From assembly GCA_030040035.1 (NCBI GenBank), contig JASHUJ010000168.1, positions 1 to 7,042 on the forward strand: DNA of 7,042 nt, in the 5' to 3' direction. A program made the position numbers and the translations under genes. Each line of letters opens with the position of its first letter. The first letter of the stretch is position 1. Of the stretch, positions 1 to 5,799 are shown in pieces. Source of the stretch: Thermoplasmata archaeon. Lineage in GTDB: Archaea > Thermoplasmatota > Thermoplasmata > Lutacidiplasmatales > UBA184. Under the pieces are notes generated by a model, which saw only the letters and a program-made list of their open reading frames with translations, ran no database searches and was not told the DNA's origin.

Positions 1-1370
1 GCGACCGCCAGCCAGTAGTGGCCCAGGACATTGTTCGGATCCAACTCGACCGCTCGGCGCAGCTCCGCGACCGCTCCGTTCCAGTCGTACCGGTTGTAGA
101 GCACCGGCGCGAGCGACACGTGCGCGTCGGCCAGATCCGGGTCGAGCTGGAGGGCCGTTCGGGCGGCCCGCTCCGCGGTCTCGAGCGCTTCCGACAGCGG
201 TACGAAGCCATGGTTGCCCAAGAGCGCGTAACTGTCGGCGAGCCCGCAGTAGGCCAAGGCAAACTTGCGGTCGAGCTCGATCGCGTTCTCGAAGTACCGG
301 ATGGCGGAGCGGTAGTTCGCTTCTCCGGCCAGCCACCAGAACTGGCGGCCCCTCAGGTAGTTCTGATAGGCCTCCAGGTTCCCGGTACGGGACCGCGCGA
401 GGACCGTGCGCTCGTGGGGCGCGAGCTGGAGCCGGAGCGCGGTCGCCACGCTCGCCGCGATCTCCGACTGCATCCCGAAGATCTCGGTCAGCTCCCGATC
501 GTACCGATCGGCCCAGAGATGGGCCTCGGATCGCGCGTCGACCAGTTGGGCGGTGATCCGGAGTCGATTCCCGGACTTACGAACGCTCCCTTCCAGGGCC
601 ACCTGGACGCCGAGTTCGCGGCCCACTTCCCGGATCCCCTTCGCGGCGCCTTTGAAGCGCATCACCGACGTGCGGGCGATCACCTGGACCCCGGGGAGAC
701 GGGCGAGTTCGGTGATCAGTTCCTCGGTCAGGCCGTCCGCGAAGAACTCGTCGTTCGGGTCCGGGCTCAGGTTGGAGAACGGCAGCACGGCCAGTCGATG
801 CGTCTCGGGCGGAGCGAGGGTTGCGGCGGGCGGGTTCCCATCGATCTGCGTCCAGCGCACACGGTAGGTGCCGATGGGCGTTGCGATGTTTTTGAGCGAA
901 CTCGGCGGCAACGGTTCGAACGGAACGTCGAGCTTGTTGCGTACCTGCTCGTGCACGGGCTCGGAAACGCAGATCCCATCGGGATCCGCGAGAGGCTCGA
1001 TCCGGGAGGCGATGTTGACCGCGTCGCCGAACACGTCCCCGCCGGCGTGGACGACGTCCCCGAGATGCACGCCGATCCGAACGTGGAGCTGGCGAGCGGT
1101 GTCCGCGCTGGCGTTGTAGTCGTCCAGCGTGCGTTGGATCTCGATCGCGCAGCTCGTGGCCTCGAGCGCGCTGTCGAACTCGACGAGGAAGGAGTCGCCG
1201 ATCGCCTTGATCTCCGACCCATGGTACTTCGGGAAGATGGCCCGGAGGAGCCGATTGTGCTGGTCCAGAACTTCCAGCGCGAGGGCTTCGTTCTGCTGGG
1301 TCAGCGAGGTGAAACCGACCATGTCGGTGAACATGATCGCGGCCAATCGGCGACGCGAGGTCCCGGCCAC
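1..1370 (-). CDS. Adenylate cyclase (class III) fused to TolB/FlgO-like domain and TPR repeats, C-terminus cut by window edge
   Basis: Makes cyclic AMP from ATP, most likely as a cytoplasmic signalling protein. The frame is open for 456 codons and runs off the left edge. The catalytic domain (about residues 8-175) has metal aspartates D16 (in IMFTDMVGFTS) and D59 (in IKAIGDSF), the adenine-selecting pair K55 and D112 (GGDVFGD), and the transition-state residues N119 and R123 (VNIASR). This set predicts an active adenylate rather than guanylate cyclase. A TolB/FlgO-like domain follows (about 190-310, starting RLAVLPFSNLSPDPNDEFF). TPR repeats begin near 330, with helix pairs such as YFENAIELDRKFALAYCGLA and RRAVELDPNNVLGHYW. 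The start is GTG 1370: in-frame stops lie just upstream at 1388 and 1397, and the next ATG (1334) falls inside the catalytic motif. No Shine-Dalgarno is obvious. The family is common in bacteria; what the TPR part senses is unknown. Residue roles are from known class III cyclases. Confidence 0.93.
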   Translation of the reverse strand, partial: MAGTSRRRLAAIMFTDMVGFTSLTQQNEALALEVLDQHNRLLRAIFPKYHGSEIKAIGDSFLVEFDSALEATSCAIEIQRTLDDYNASADTARQLHVRIGVHLGDVVHAGGDVFGDAVNIASRIEPLADPDGICVSEPVHEQVRNKLDVPFEPLPPSSLKNIATPIGTYRVRWTQIDGNPPAATLAPPETHRLAVLPFSNLSPDPNDEFFADGLTEELITELARLPGVQVIARTSVMRFKGAAKGIREVGRELGVQVALEGSVRKSGNRLRITAQLVDARSEAHLWADRYDRELTEIFGMQSEIAASVATALRLQLAPHERTVLARSRTGNLEAYQNYLRGRQFWWLAGEANYRSAIRYFENAIELDRKFALAYCGLADSYALLGNHGFVPLSEALETAERAARTALQLDPDLADAHVSLAPVLYNRYDWNGAVAELRRAVELDPNNVLGHYWLAV

Positions 1371-1392
1371 GCGAGGCGAACCCGCTCATCTC

Positions 1393-1398
1393 GATTAA
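1393..1398 (-). promoter_or_regulatory. Candidate AT-rich promoter box for the cyclase gene
   Basis: On the minus strand TTAATC is the only AT-rich hexamer in the 103-base gap before the cyclase gene. Its centre is about 26 bases upstream of GTG 1370, the spacing of an archaeal TATA box to a leaderless start. If the organism is bacterial it could instead be a poor -10-like element or nothing. The evidence is position and composition only. Confidence 0.25.
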
Positions 1399-1473
1399 CC
1401 CCTCCGCCACCCGGAACGCGAGGGCCGACCGACCGCCCCGGCTTCCGAGTGCGATCGCAGCGCCCCGCTCACG

Positions 1474-1995
1474 CTACTCTTCAACCACAGGGCCCGAATG
1501 GAGCGACCGGCCGAGTCGGTCGAGCTGCGCTTCCAGGTTCGTCCGACCCTGATGGGTCCAATGCGGGTCGCCTCGGCCCGTGACGCTCATCCGTAGCCAG
1601 GTCCCGGATCCGGACGGTTCGAGATCGACACCGAAGGTGGAGTCGACTCCAGATCCGGACCGATCGGTGGCGAGCGTGAGATCGAGCACGAGGTGCCGAT
1701 TCCCCTCGACCTCTCGGACTCGCCCGTGGAGCCGCAACGAGATCGGTACCCCCGCGGCGCGGAAGGCGGCCCCCCGCTCGGGTCCGAGCATCGCCGGGAG
1801 GTATCTCAGCGAGATCGCGACCTCTCCTCCGGGCCGGAGCTCGAGCCGCTGGACGCGCGTTCGCAGATCCTCCGGGCTCCACCAGCTCTCCACGCCGGGT
1901 CGGGTCGTGCACTGGGCCCACACCCGCTCGATCGATGCCGGAAACCATCGCTCGGCGGTGACCTCGGAGCTCTCGGCGCTCGGAGCCGATGTCAT
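1474..1995 (-). CDS. SRPBCC-fold protein, AHSA1 (Hsp90 ATPase activator-like) type
   Basis: A 173-residue protein of the START/Bet v1-like SRPBCC superfamily, whose members have a deep hydrophobic cavity that binds small lipophilic ligands. The layout is typical of the AHSA1-like branch: an N-terminal strand plus helix with the FPASIERVWAQCT signature (about 18-30), a WWSPED turn (38-43), LRPGGEVAISL (53-63), GRVREVEGNRHLVLDL (91-106) and a late strand near VDLEPSGSGTWLRMSV (123-138), then the long C-terminal helix (about 150-168). There is no signal peptide, so it is probably cytoplasmic. The frame is open further upstream to about 2091, but that part is arginine/proline-rich and unlike the family, so ATG 1995 was chosen. 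It lies between the HEFLH gene (133 bases upstream) and the cyclase gene (103 bases downstream), all on the minus strand. Ligand and role cannot be told from sequence. Confidence 0.88.
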   Translation of the reverse strand: MTSAPSAESSEVTAERWFPASIERVWAQCTTRPGVESWWSPEDLRTRVQRLELRPGGEVAISLRYLPAMLGPERGAAFRAAGVPISLRLHGRVREVEGNRHLVLDLTLATDRSGSGVDSTFGVDLEPSGSGTWLRMSVTGRGDPHWTHQGRTNLEAQLDRLGRSLHSGPVVEE

Positions 1996-2000
1996 CGCAT

Positions 2001-2005
2001 TCCCT
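2001..2005 (-). promoter_or_regulatory. Ribosome-binding-like site for the SRPBCC gene
   Basis: AGGGA on the minus strand ends five bases before ATG 1995. This supports that ATG over longer in-frame alternatives. An out-of-frame ATG at 2000 lies in the spacer. Confidence 0.4.
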
Positions 2006-2128
2006 GGCGGGGTCCCGCCGACGATCCGCGGACGCCCCGCACCGTGAGCAGCGCGTCGGGAGACCCGAGGGGTGGGATGCCAACTCCGCAATCCCTGCGC
2101 TCCAAGGTCGGACGTGATCCGGTACCGC

Positions 2129-2752
2129 TCAGATGGGAGGTTGTGGGCCGACCCCGACGTTGCGCAGGAGATGGCGGAACTCCCGGCGGCCGATCCACGG
2201 TACTTCCAGATACTTCTGGAGGTAGCGATCCGAGACCCCCAGGCGACGCGCTTCGGCGACGGAGAACGAGTACGCCTCGACTTCGGTCGGACGGTCAGCG
2301 TACGGCAGTCGGGACGGCCACAGCTCCCGACCCTGGTGGCGTTGGAGGATGTGGAGGAATTCGTGGATCAGATCGAGGTAGACGTCCATCAGTGGACTGT
2401 TGCGAAGATGGCTTTGCGAAACCACGATGGCGTCGTCCGAAGTCTCCACCATCCGGAATCCCGCTGCTCTGACCTCGGGTGGTGTCCGCCGCGGAGCGAT
2501 GTACATCCACCCCGGTCCGTCATTCAGATAGACCCGGGTCCTCTTGGCGATCCGTAGGGTCTGCCGGTCATCGCCGGGGTACTTCCGGAAGGGAGGAGTC
2601 CGCTCGAAGCCCCGGAACAGATCGAGCAACGGATACTGGCCCGATGCCCGGCGTCGATCCGGTCGGAAAGCCGGTGGGACCCGATACCGCTCCGGGCCAC
2701 GATGGGGTCGAACGCGCGGGACGTCCACCGATCGCCTCGGACGGGAGCTCAT
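2129..2752 (-). CDS. Uncharacterised HEFLH-motif protein, putative zinc metallopeptidase-like
   Basis: A protein of about 207 residues that I do not recognise as a named family. From ATG 2752, the first 40 residues are arginine/proline-rich and probably disordered. An ordered region begins near QYPLLDLFRGFERTPPFRKY (about 39-58). A helix carries HEFLH at 130-134 (H130, E131, H134), preceded by the hydrophobic DVYLDLI, as in the zinc helix of gluzincin peptidases. About 23-25 residues on, PTEVEAYSFSVAEARRLGV supplies E157 or E159 as a likely third ligand; the spacing and the E-x-x-A-x-x-F pattern recall ImmA/IrrE proteases. The C-terminus (YLQKYLEVPWIGRREFRHLL) resembles a helical tail. No signal peptide or membrane helix is seen. 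The frame is open upstream to a GTG at 2803, so the start is uncertain. The nearest gene on the other side, encoding the hemerythrin, is divergent. Protease activity is inferred from the motif alone. Confidence 0.72.
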   Translation of the reverse strand: MSSRPRRSVDVPRVRPHRGPERYRVPPAFRPDRRRASGQYPLLDLFRGFERTPPFRKYPGDDRQTLRIAKRTRVYLNDGPGWMYIAPRRTPPEVRAAGFRMVETSDDAIVVSQSHLRNSPLMDVYLDLIHEFLHILQRHQGRELWPSRLPYADRPTEVEAYSFSVAEARRLGVSDRYLQKYLEVPWIGRREFRHLLRNVGVGPQPPI

Positions 2753-3019
2753 CTTCGACCGCTCGGATCTTCCGATCGCTCCCGCCCCGAGGGGCCCGGG
2801 CACATCAGGTCTCCGACGGCCCGAATCTCCGGAGCGGATCGACCCCGCTCGGATCTGCGGGCCTCCAGCGGTCCGACCGGCTCGAAAGCCCGACCGCCGT
2901 CGATGCCCGTCCCGAGCGGGCTTCCGGCCGGATACGAACTGGGCCCGCCGACGGGGAGTCCCCCAGGGAAGAGCCTATGAGGGTCGGATCGAAGTGCCTC
3001 TCCGCGCCCGAGGGGAGCC
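2753..3019. other. Divergent intergenic region between HEFLH gene and hemerythrin gene
   Basis: These 267 bases separate two divergent genes and should hold both promoters. The first 51 bases may be coding if the HEFLH gene starts at GTG 2803. On the plus side, CCTATGA (2974-2980) is the only TATA-like site near the hemerythrin gene, about 43 bases before its GTG. GAGG at 3010-3013, six bases before that GTG, may bind the ribosome. The 12-mer CCGCTCGGATCT occurs twice (2759-2770 and 2845-2856), and GAGCGG/CCGCTC form a 6-base inverted repeat at 2832-2850. Such matches are expected at this base composition, so I attach little weight to them. The frames open through this region look like composition artefacts. 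Confidence 0.4.
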
Positions 3020-3718
3020 GTGACGGGAAAGGAGGACCTCTTCACCCCGGTCCACAAGGGCCTGCGCGCCATGCTCTACGACCTTTCGAGCCGTCTGCAG
3101 ACCAATGACTTTGCCGACCGCGACGCGACAGCCAAGCTCGCGATCGATCTCGAGAACGACTTCGCGGCCGCCCAGTCCGCCGGGTGCATCCTCTGCGCGT
3201 TCGCGTTCCACGCCGAAGAGGAGGAGGCGGTGGTCTTCCCTTCCTCGGCCCGCGCGGCCCAGTCGCTCGTCAGCGAACTCATCCAGGATCATCACGGGCT
3301 GACCCGACGCGAGACGGAGATCGGCCGGAGCATGCACGAGCTGGTCCAACAGCCCTCCTCCGAAGCGAGGATCGCCGCCGGGATCCGCGTCAATCAGTTG
3401 GTCAACGAGCTGATCGTAGCCTACCTCGCGCACATGAACCGCGAAGAGACCGAGCTGGTCCCGGTGATGCGCGAACACTTCAGCGATGGCGAGCAGGCCG
3501 CGATGCGCGGGGCGATCATCGCGAAGTTCCCGCGCGAGCAGCTGTTCGCCTTGTTGGGATGGATGCTCCCGGCGCTCAACGTCTCGGAGCTCTCGGATCT
3601 CTTGGGCAGCCTGAAAGGCGCCGCGCCCCCGCCATTGTTGAAGGCCGTTTCGGACCTCTGCGGGTCCCGTGTGGAGCCCGCGCGGTGGGCCGAGGTCCGT
3701 CTCCGGGTGGGGATCTAG
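3020..3718 (+). CDS. Hemerythrin-like (HHE) di-iron domain protein
   Basis: A 232-residue cytoplasmic four-helix-bundle protein expected to bind a non-haem di-iron centre. Ligands are visible in the H...HxxxE...H...HxxxE order of YtfE/RIC-like hemerythrins: H12 (VHKGLR), H64 and E68 (FHAEEEE), H91 or H92 (QDHHGL), H138 and E142 (AHMNREE). Members of this family bind oxygen or nitric oxide, or repair or sense oxidative and nitrosative damage; which applies here is not shown. Unusually, a CxxC pair (C56, C59 in GCILC) sits five residues before H64. After the bundle there is an extension of about 60 residues (FPREQLFALLGWMLPALNVSELSDLLGSL, in two parts 170-184 and 185-198), a helical tail seen in some hemerythrin proteins, here of unknown role. 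The start is GTG 3020, weakly supported by GAGG six bases upstream. It is divergent from the HEFLH gene and 209 bases ahead of the peptidase gene. Confidence 0.87.
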   Translation: MTGKEDLFTPVHKGLRAMLYDLSSRLQTNDFADRDATAKLAIDLENDFAAAQSAGCILCAFAFHAEEEEAVVFPSSARAAQSLVSELIQDHHGLTRRETEIGRSMHELVQQPSSEARIAAGIRVNQLVNELIVAYLAHMNREETELVPVMREHFSDGEQAAMRGAIIAKFPREQLFALLGWMLPALNVSELSDLLGSLKGAAPPPLLKAVSDLCGSRVEPARWAEVRLRVGI

Positions 3719-3898
3719 CCCTCGATCGCCCTCCGGGCCGATCCACGCGCTCCTCGGGCGCGGATCGCGCGCTCGCTTCGGGAGCCCAGTGGACCAAGCG
3801 GGTGCCGGCCTCGATTTCGTGCCGAGCCGTGACCTCTTCGCGGTCGCGGAGGACTGGTCTCTCTTGCGAAAGCGGCCCGTCAACGGAAAAAGGAGGGT

Positions 3899-3909
3899 AC
3901 CGTAACGGT
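3899..3909. repeat. Short perfect inverted repeat ACCGT-A-ACGGT
   Basis: Two 5-base arms with a single-base centre, centred 24 bases before the peptidase ATG. The position fits an operator or a transcription-start-proximal site, but the arms are short and chance is a fair alternative. Confidence 0.3.
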
Positions 3910-3917
3910 CGGCCAGC

Positions 3918-3922
3918 GAGGT
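3918..3922 (+). promoter_or_regulatory. Ribosome-binding-like site for the M20 peptidase gene
   Basis: GAGGT ends five bases before ATG 3928, a normal Shine-Dalgarno spacing. This decides the start among the many in-frame upstream codons. A stronger-looking AGGAGG at 3891-3896 is 31 bases away and too distant to serve this start. Confidence 0.5.
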
Positions 3923-3927
3923 ACGAG

Positions 3928-5283
3928 ATGGCGATATCGGATGTGCTCAACCGGGTCGATGCCGGAGTGGACGAGTCCCTCGAGGCGCTCAAAGCGTACT
4001 GCCGGCTCCCGACGATCTCCGCCGAGAAACGGGCCCAACCCGAGACCGCCGCGTTCGTTCGGGACCTCTTGACGGAGGCGGGATTCGAGGCCCGGGAGTA
4101 CACGACCGACGGAGGCCCACCCGTCGTGTTCGGCCAGAGGGTGATCGACGAGAAGTTTCCCACGCTGCTCATGTACCAACACTATGACGTCCAACCCGTC
4201 GACCCGATCGACGAGTGGCGCCACGACCCGTTCGACCCGATCATCGAAGGAGAACGGTTCCTCGGGCGGGGCTGCGGGGATACGAAGGGCAACCTGATCG
4301 CCCAGGTGCTCGCCGTGAAGGCGTGGCAGCAAGCGGCCGGAAATCCCCCGATCAATCTCAAGTTCGTGGTGGAAGGCGAGGAAGAAGTCGGGAGCCCGCA
4401 CTTCCCGGCGTTCGTTCGAGACCACCGGGACATCCTGGCGGCCGACGGTGCGACGATCGAAGGCGGTGAGCATCTCGCCGACGGTCGGGCGAAATTGGAG
4501 CTGGGATGTAAGGGCATCCTCTACGTCGATCTCGTCTGCCGGACCGCGAAGGTCGACCAACACTCGTCGTACGCCGCGATCACCCCGAACCCGGCCTGGC
4601 GGCTGATCGAGTGTCTCGAACGCCTGCGGGCACCGAACGGCCGGATCCGGATCCCCGGATGGTACGATGGCGCGCGCGCCCCGACCCGGGAGGAGCTCCG
4701 CTTTCTACGGAAGACCGCGCTGCGCGTCGAGGACCTCCAGGAGTACTGGGGGGTGAAGAGCCTGCGCGGAGGGTCCGATCCCTATCGGGTCGTTCGGACC
4801 CTGATCTACTCGCCCACGTGTACGATCTGCGGACTCGTCAGCGGGTACATCGGGGAGGGCACGAAGACCGTCAATCCCGCGGTCGCCCGGGTCAAGCTCG
4901 ACTTCCGGCTGGTGCCGGACATGCGGATCGACGCTCAGCTCGAGAAGCTGCGCGCGTACCTGCGGGACGAGGGGTTCGAGGACGTCGAGATCGTGCCGCA
5001 CAAGGAGAAGCTCCAGCCGAGCGCGATCTCCCTGAACGAACGGGTGGTGCGCGCGGCGGTCGAGGGGGCCCGCGACGGCAGCGGGGGCGATCCGGAGGTC
5101 TGGCCGTGGTCGGCGGGAGCTTCGGCCAACGGATTCTTCAACGAGGAGCTCGGGGTACCTTCGCTGATGGGCCCGGGCGTCTCCTACGACGGATCGAACT
5201 ATCACGCGCCCAACGAGAACATCCGGTTGTCCGACTTCCGGCTGGGGGCGCGCCACATGGCCGCGATGATGGGTCGGTTTTGA
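3928..5283 (+). CDS. M20 family zinc metallopeptidase (dipeptidase / carboxypeptidase-like)
   Basis: A 451-residue cytoplasmic hydrolase with a two-zinc centre, of full family length, in the carnosinase/DapE/ArgE/CPG2 clan. First metal motif: H85 and D87 in YQHYDVQP. Bridging aspartate: D118 in GRGCGDTKGN. Catalytic base E152 and ligand E153 in VEGEEEVGS. Fourth ligand most likely E178 (ATIEGG). Last ligand H426 in DGSNYHAPNEN. H212 in DQHSSYAAITPNPAW starts the lid/dimerisation domain (about 200-320). The usual DDKG is DTKG here: D118 is kept and the second position is T119. With every ligand present the enzyme should be active. M20 enzymes cleave dipeptides, N-acyl or N-carbamoyl amino acids; the close spacing to typical M20 dipeptidases favours di- or tripeptides, but the substrate is not determined. 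Start ATG 3928 is preceded by GAGGT. Probably co-transcribed with the membrane protein 49 bases downstream. Confidence 0.95.
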   Translation: MAISDVLNRVDAGVDESLEALKAYCRLPTISAEKRAQPETAAFVRDLLTEAGFEAREYTTDGGPPVVFGQRVIDEKFPTLLMYQHYDVQPVDPIDEWRHDPFDPIIEGERFLGRGCGDTKGNLIAQVLAVKAWQQAAGNPPINLKFVVEGEEEVGSPHFPAFVRDHRDILAADGATIEGGEHLADGRAKLELGCKGILYVDLVCRTAKVDQHSSYAAITPNPAWRLIECLERLRAPNGRIRIPGWYDGARAPTREELRFLRKTALRVEDLQEYWGVKSLRGGSDPYRVVRTLIYSPTCTICGLVSGYIGEGTKTVNPAVARVKLDFRLVPDMRIDAQLEKLRAYLRDEGFEDVEIVPHKEKLQPSAISLNERVVRAAVEGARDGSGGDPEVWPWSAGASANGFFNEELGVPSLMGPGVSYDGSNYHAPNENIRLSDFRLGARHMAAMMGRF

Positions 5284-5332
5284 ACGATCCGACGGCACCG
5301 GTCCTCGGGGGACCCTCCTCGCGGGTCGCGGC

Positions 5333-5779
5333 ATGACCGAATCCCGGGGCAGCGTCCTCCATCAGCAGGCGCTGACCGTGATGGGCATCTTCACCGGTCT
5401 CGTGCTCACGTCGCTCGTCCTGATCCTCACGTCGCCCGGACCGTTTCACCGTTCGATCGGCTCGCTCGCGGGGCAACCGTACTTCGAGATCGCGACGACG
5501 TACGTCGCGGTCGTCGGCGCGGTGAGCGGCGTGGCGATGCTGGCGTTCCTCGAGATCGCGGGCGGGATGACCCCGACGTACAGCTTCGTCGATCGGTTCG
5601 GCACCACGCTGTTCTTTCTGAGCGTCTTCGGGTTCATGGGCGTGCTCCCGCTGCTCCTCGCCCCGTTCACCCCGTGGGGCGCCGTCGTAGTCCTCGGAAT
5701 CGAGATCGCGCTGCTCGCGACGTACTTCGTCGGTCGGCGACCCACGACCCCGGGGAGGGCGTCGGGCCCGCCCCGGTAG
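5333..5779 (+). CDS. Small four-helix membrane protein of unknown function
   Basis: A 148-residue integral membrane protein with four predicted hydrophobic helices at about residues 13-34, 52-76, 88-110 and 113-134, short polar loops, and an arginine/proline-rich tail (GRRPTTPGRASG) probably on the cytoplasmic side. There is no signal-peptide cleavage site, and I do not recognise a family. Helix 2 ends with an in-membrane acidic residue (AFLEIAGG, E74) and helix 4 has another (GIEIALL, E124). Start ATG 5333 has no good ribosome site; it lies 49 bases after the peptidase stop in the same direction, so translation from a shared message is likely. A link to peptide uptake or handling is possible only by proximity. 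The 3' end faces the methyltransferase gene tail to tail with 20 bases between. Confidence 0.82.
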   Translation: MTESRGSVLHQQALTVMGIFTGLVLTSLVLILTSPGPFHRSIGSLAGQPYFEIATTYVAVVGAVSGVAMLAFLEIAGGMTPTYSFVDRFGTTLFFLSVFGFMGVLPLLLAPFTPWGAVVVLGIEIALLATYFVGRRPTTPGRASGPPR

Positions 5780-5781
5780 CT

Positions 5782-5797
5782 CGCTCGTCCGCGAGCG
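5782..5797. terminator. Hairpin in the gap between convergent genes
   Basis: CGCTCG and CGAGCG form a perfect 6-base stem around a TCCG loop, exactly filling the 20-base gap between the stop codons of the membrane protein (5779) and the methyltransferase (5800). The loop is of the UNCG class in RNA, although the closing pair is G-C rather than the preferred C-G. No T-tract follows on either strand, so it is not a classic intrinsic terminator. It may block read-through in both directions or protect mRNA ends. Confidence 0.35.
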
Positions 5798-5799
5798 GA

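Larger units (their letters stand above)
3719..3927 (+). other. Intergenic region ahead of the M20 peptidase gene
   Basis: These 209 bases have no convincing gene. The peptidase frame is open all the way back through the hemerythrin gene, but the translation here is arginine/serine/proline-rich and unlike M20 proteins. The last 45 bases change composition: an A-rich run (GGAAAAAGGAGGG, 3885-3897), an 11-base palindrome and a ribosome-binding-like site. This suggests that the peptidase has its own promoter rather than reading through from the hemerythrin gene. Confidence 0.45.

Noticed and set aside
577..1410. A long minus-strand frame starting at GTG 1410 over the cyclase start
   Set aside because: It is shifted by one base from the true cyclase frame and has none of the cyclase motifs; it then stops at 577 while the true frame continues through the TPR region.
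18..1583. A 521-codon open frame on the plus strand across the cyclase gene
   Set aside because: It is exactly antisense to the minus-strand cyclase, whose translation has clear catalytic motifs and TPRs. The plus translation is arginine/glycine-rich with no recognisable domain.
2479..3108. Overlapping plus-strand and minus-strand open frames in the divergent region
   Set aside because: Their translations are serine/arginine/glycine-rich with no family resemblance, and they overlap well-supported genes; they reflect lack of AT-rich stop codons.
2975..3883. A 302-codon minus-strand frame across the hemerythrin gene
   Set aside because: Antisense to a gene with all di-iron ligands in order; composition-driven shadow.
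3184..3927. The peptidase frame stays open 248 codons upstream, through the hemerythrin gene, suggesting a long fusion protein
   Set aside because: The upstream translation is arginine/proline-rich shadow of the hemerythrin and intergenic DNA. M20 similarity begins right after ATG 3928, which has its own ribosome-binding-like site and gives the normal family length.
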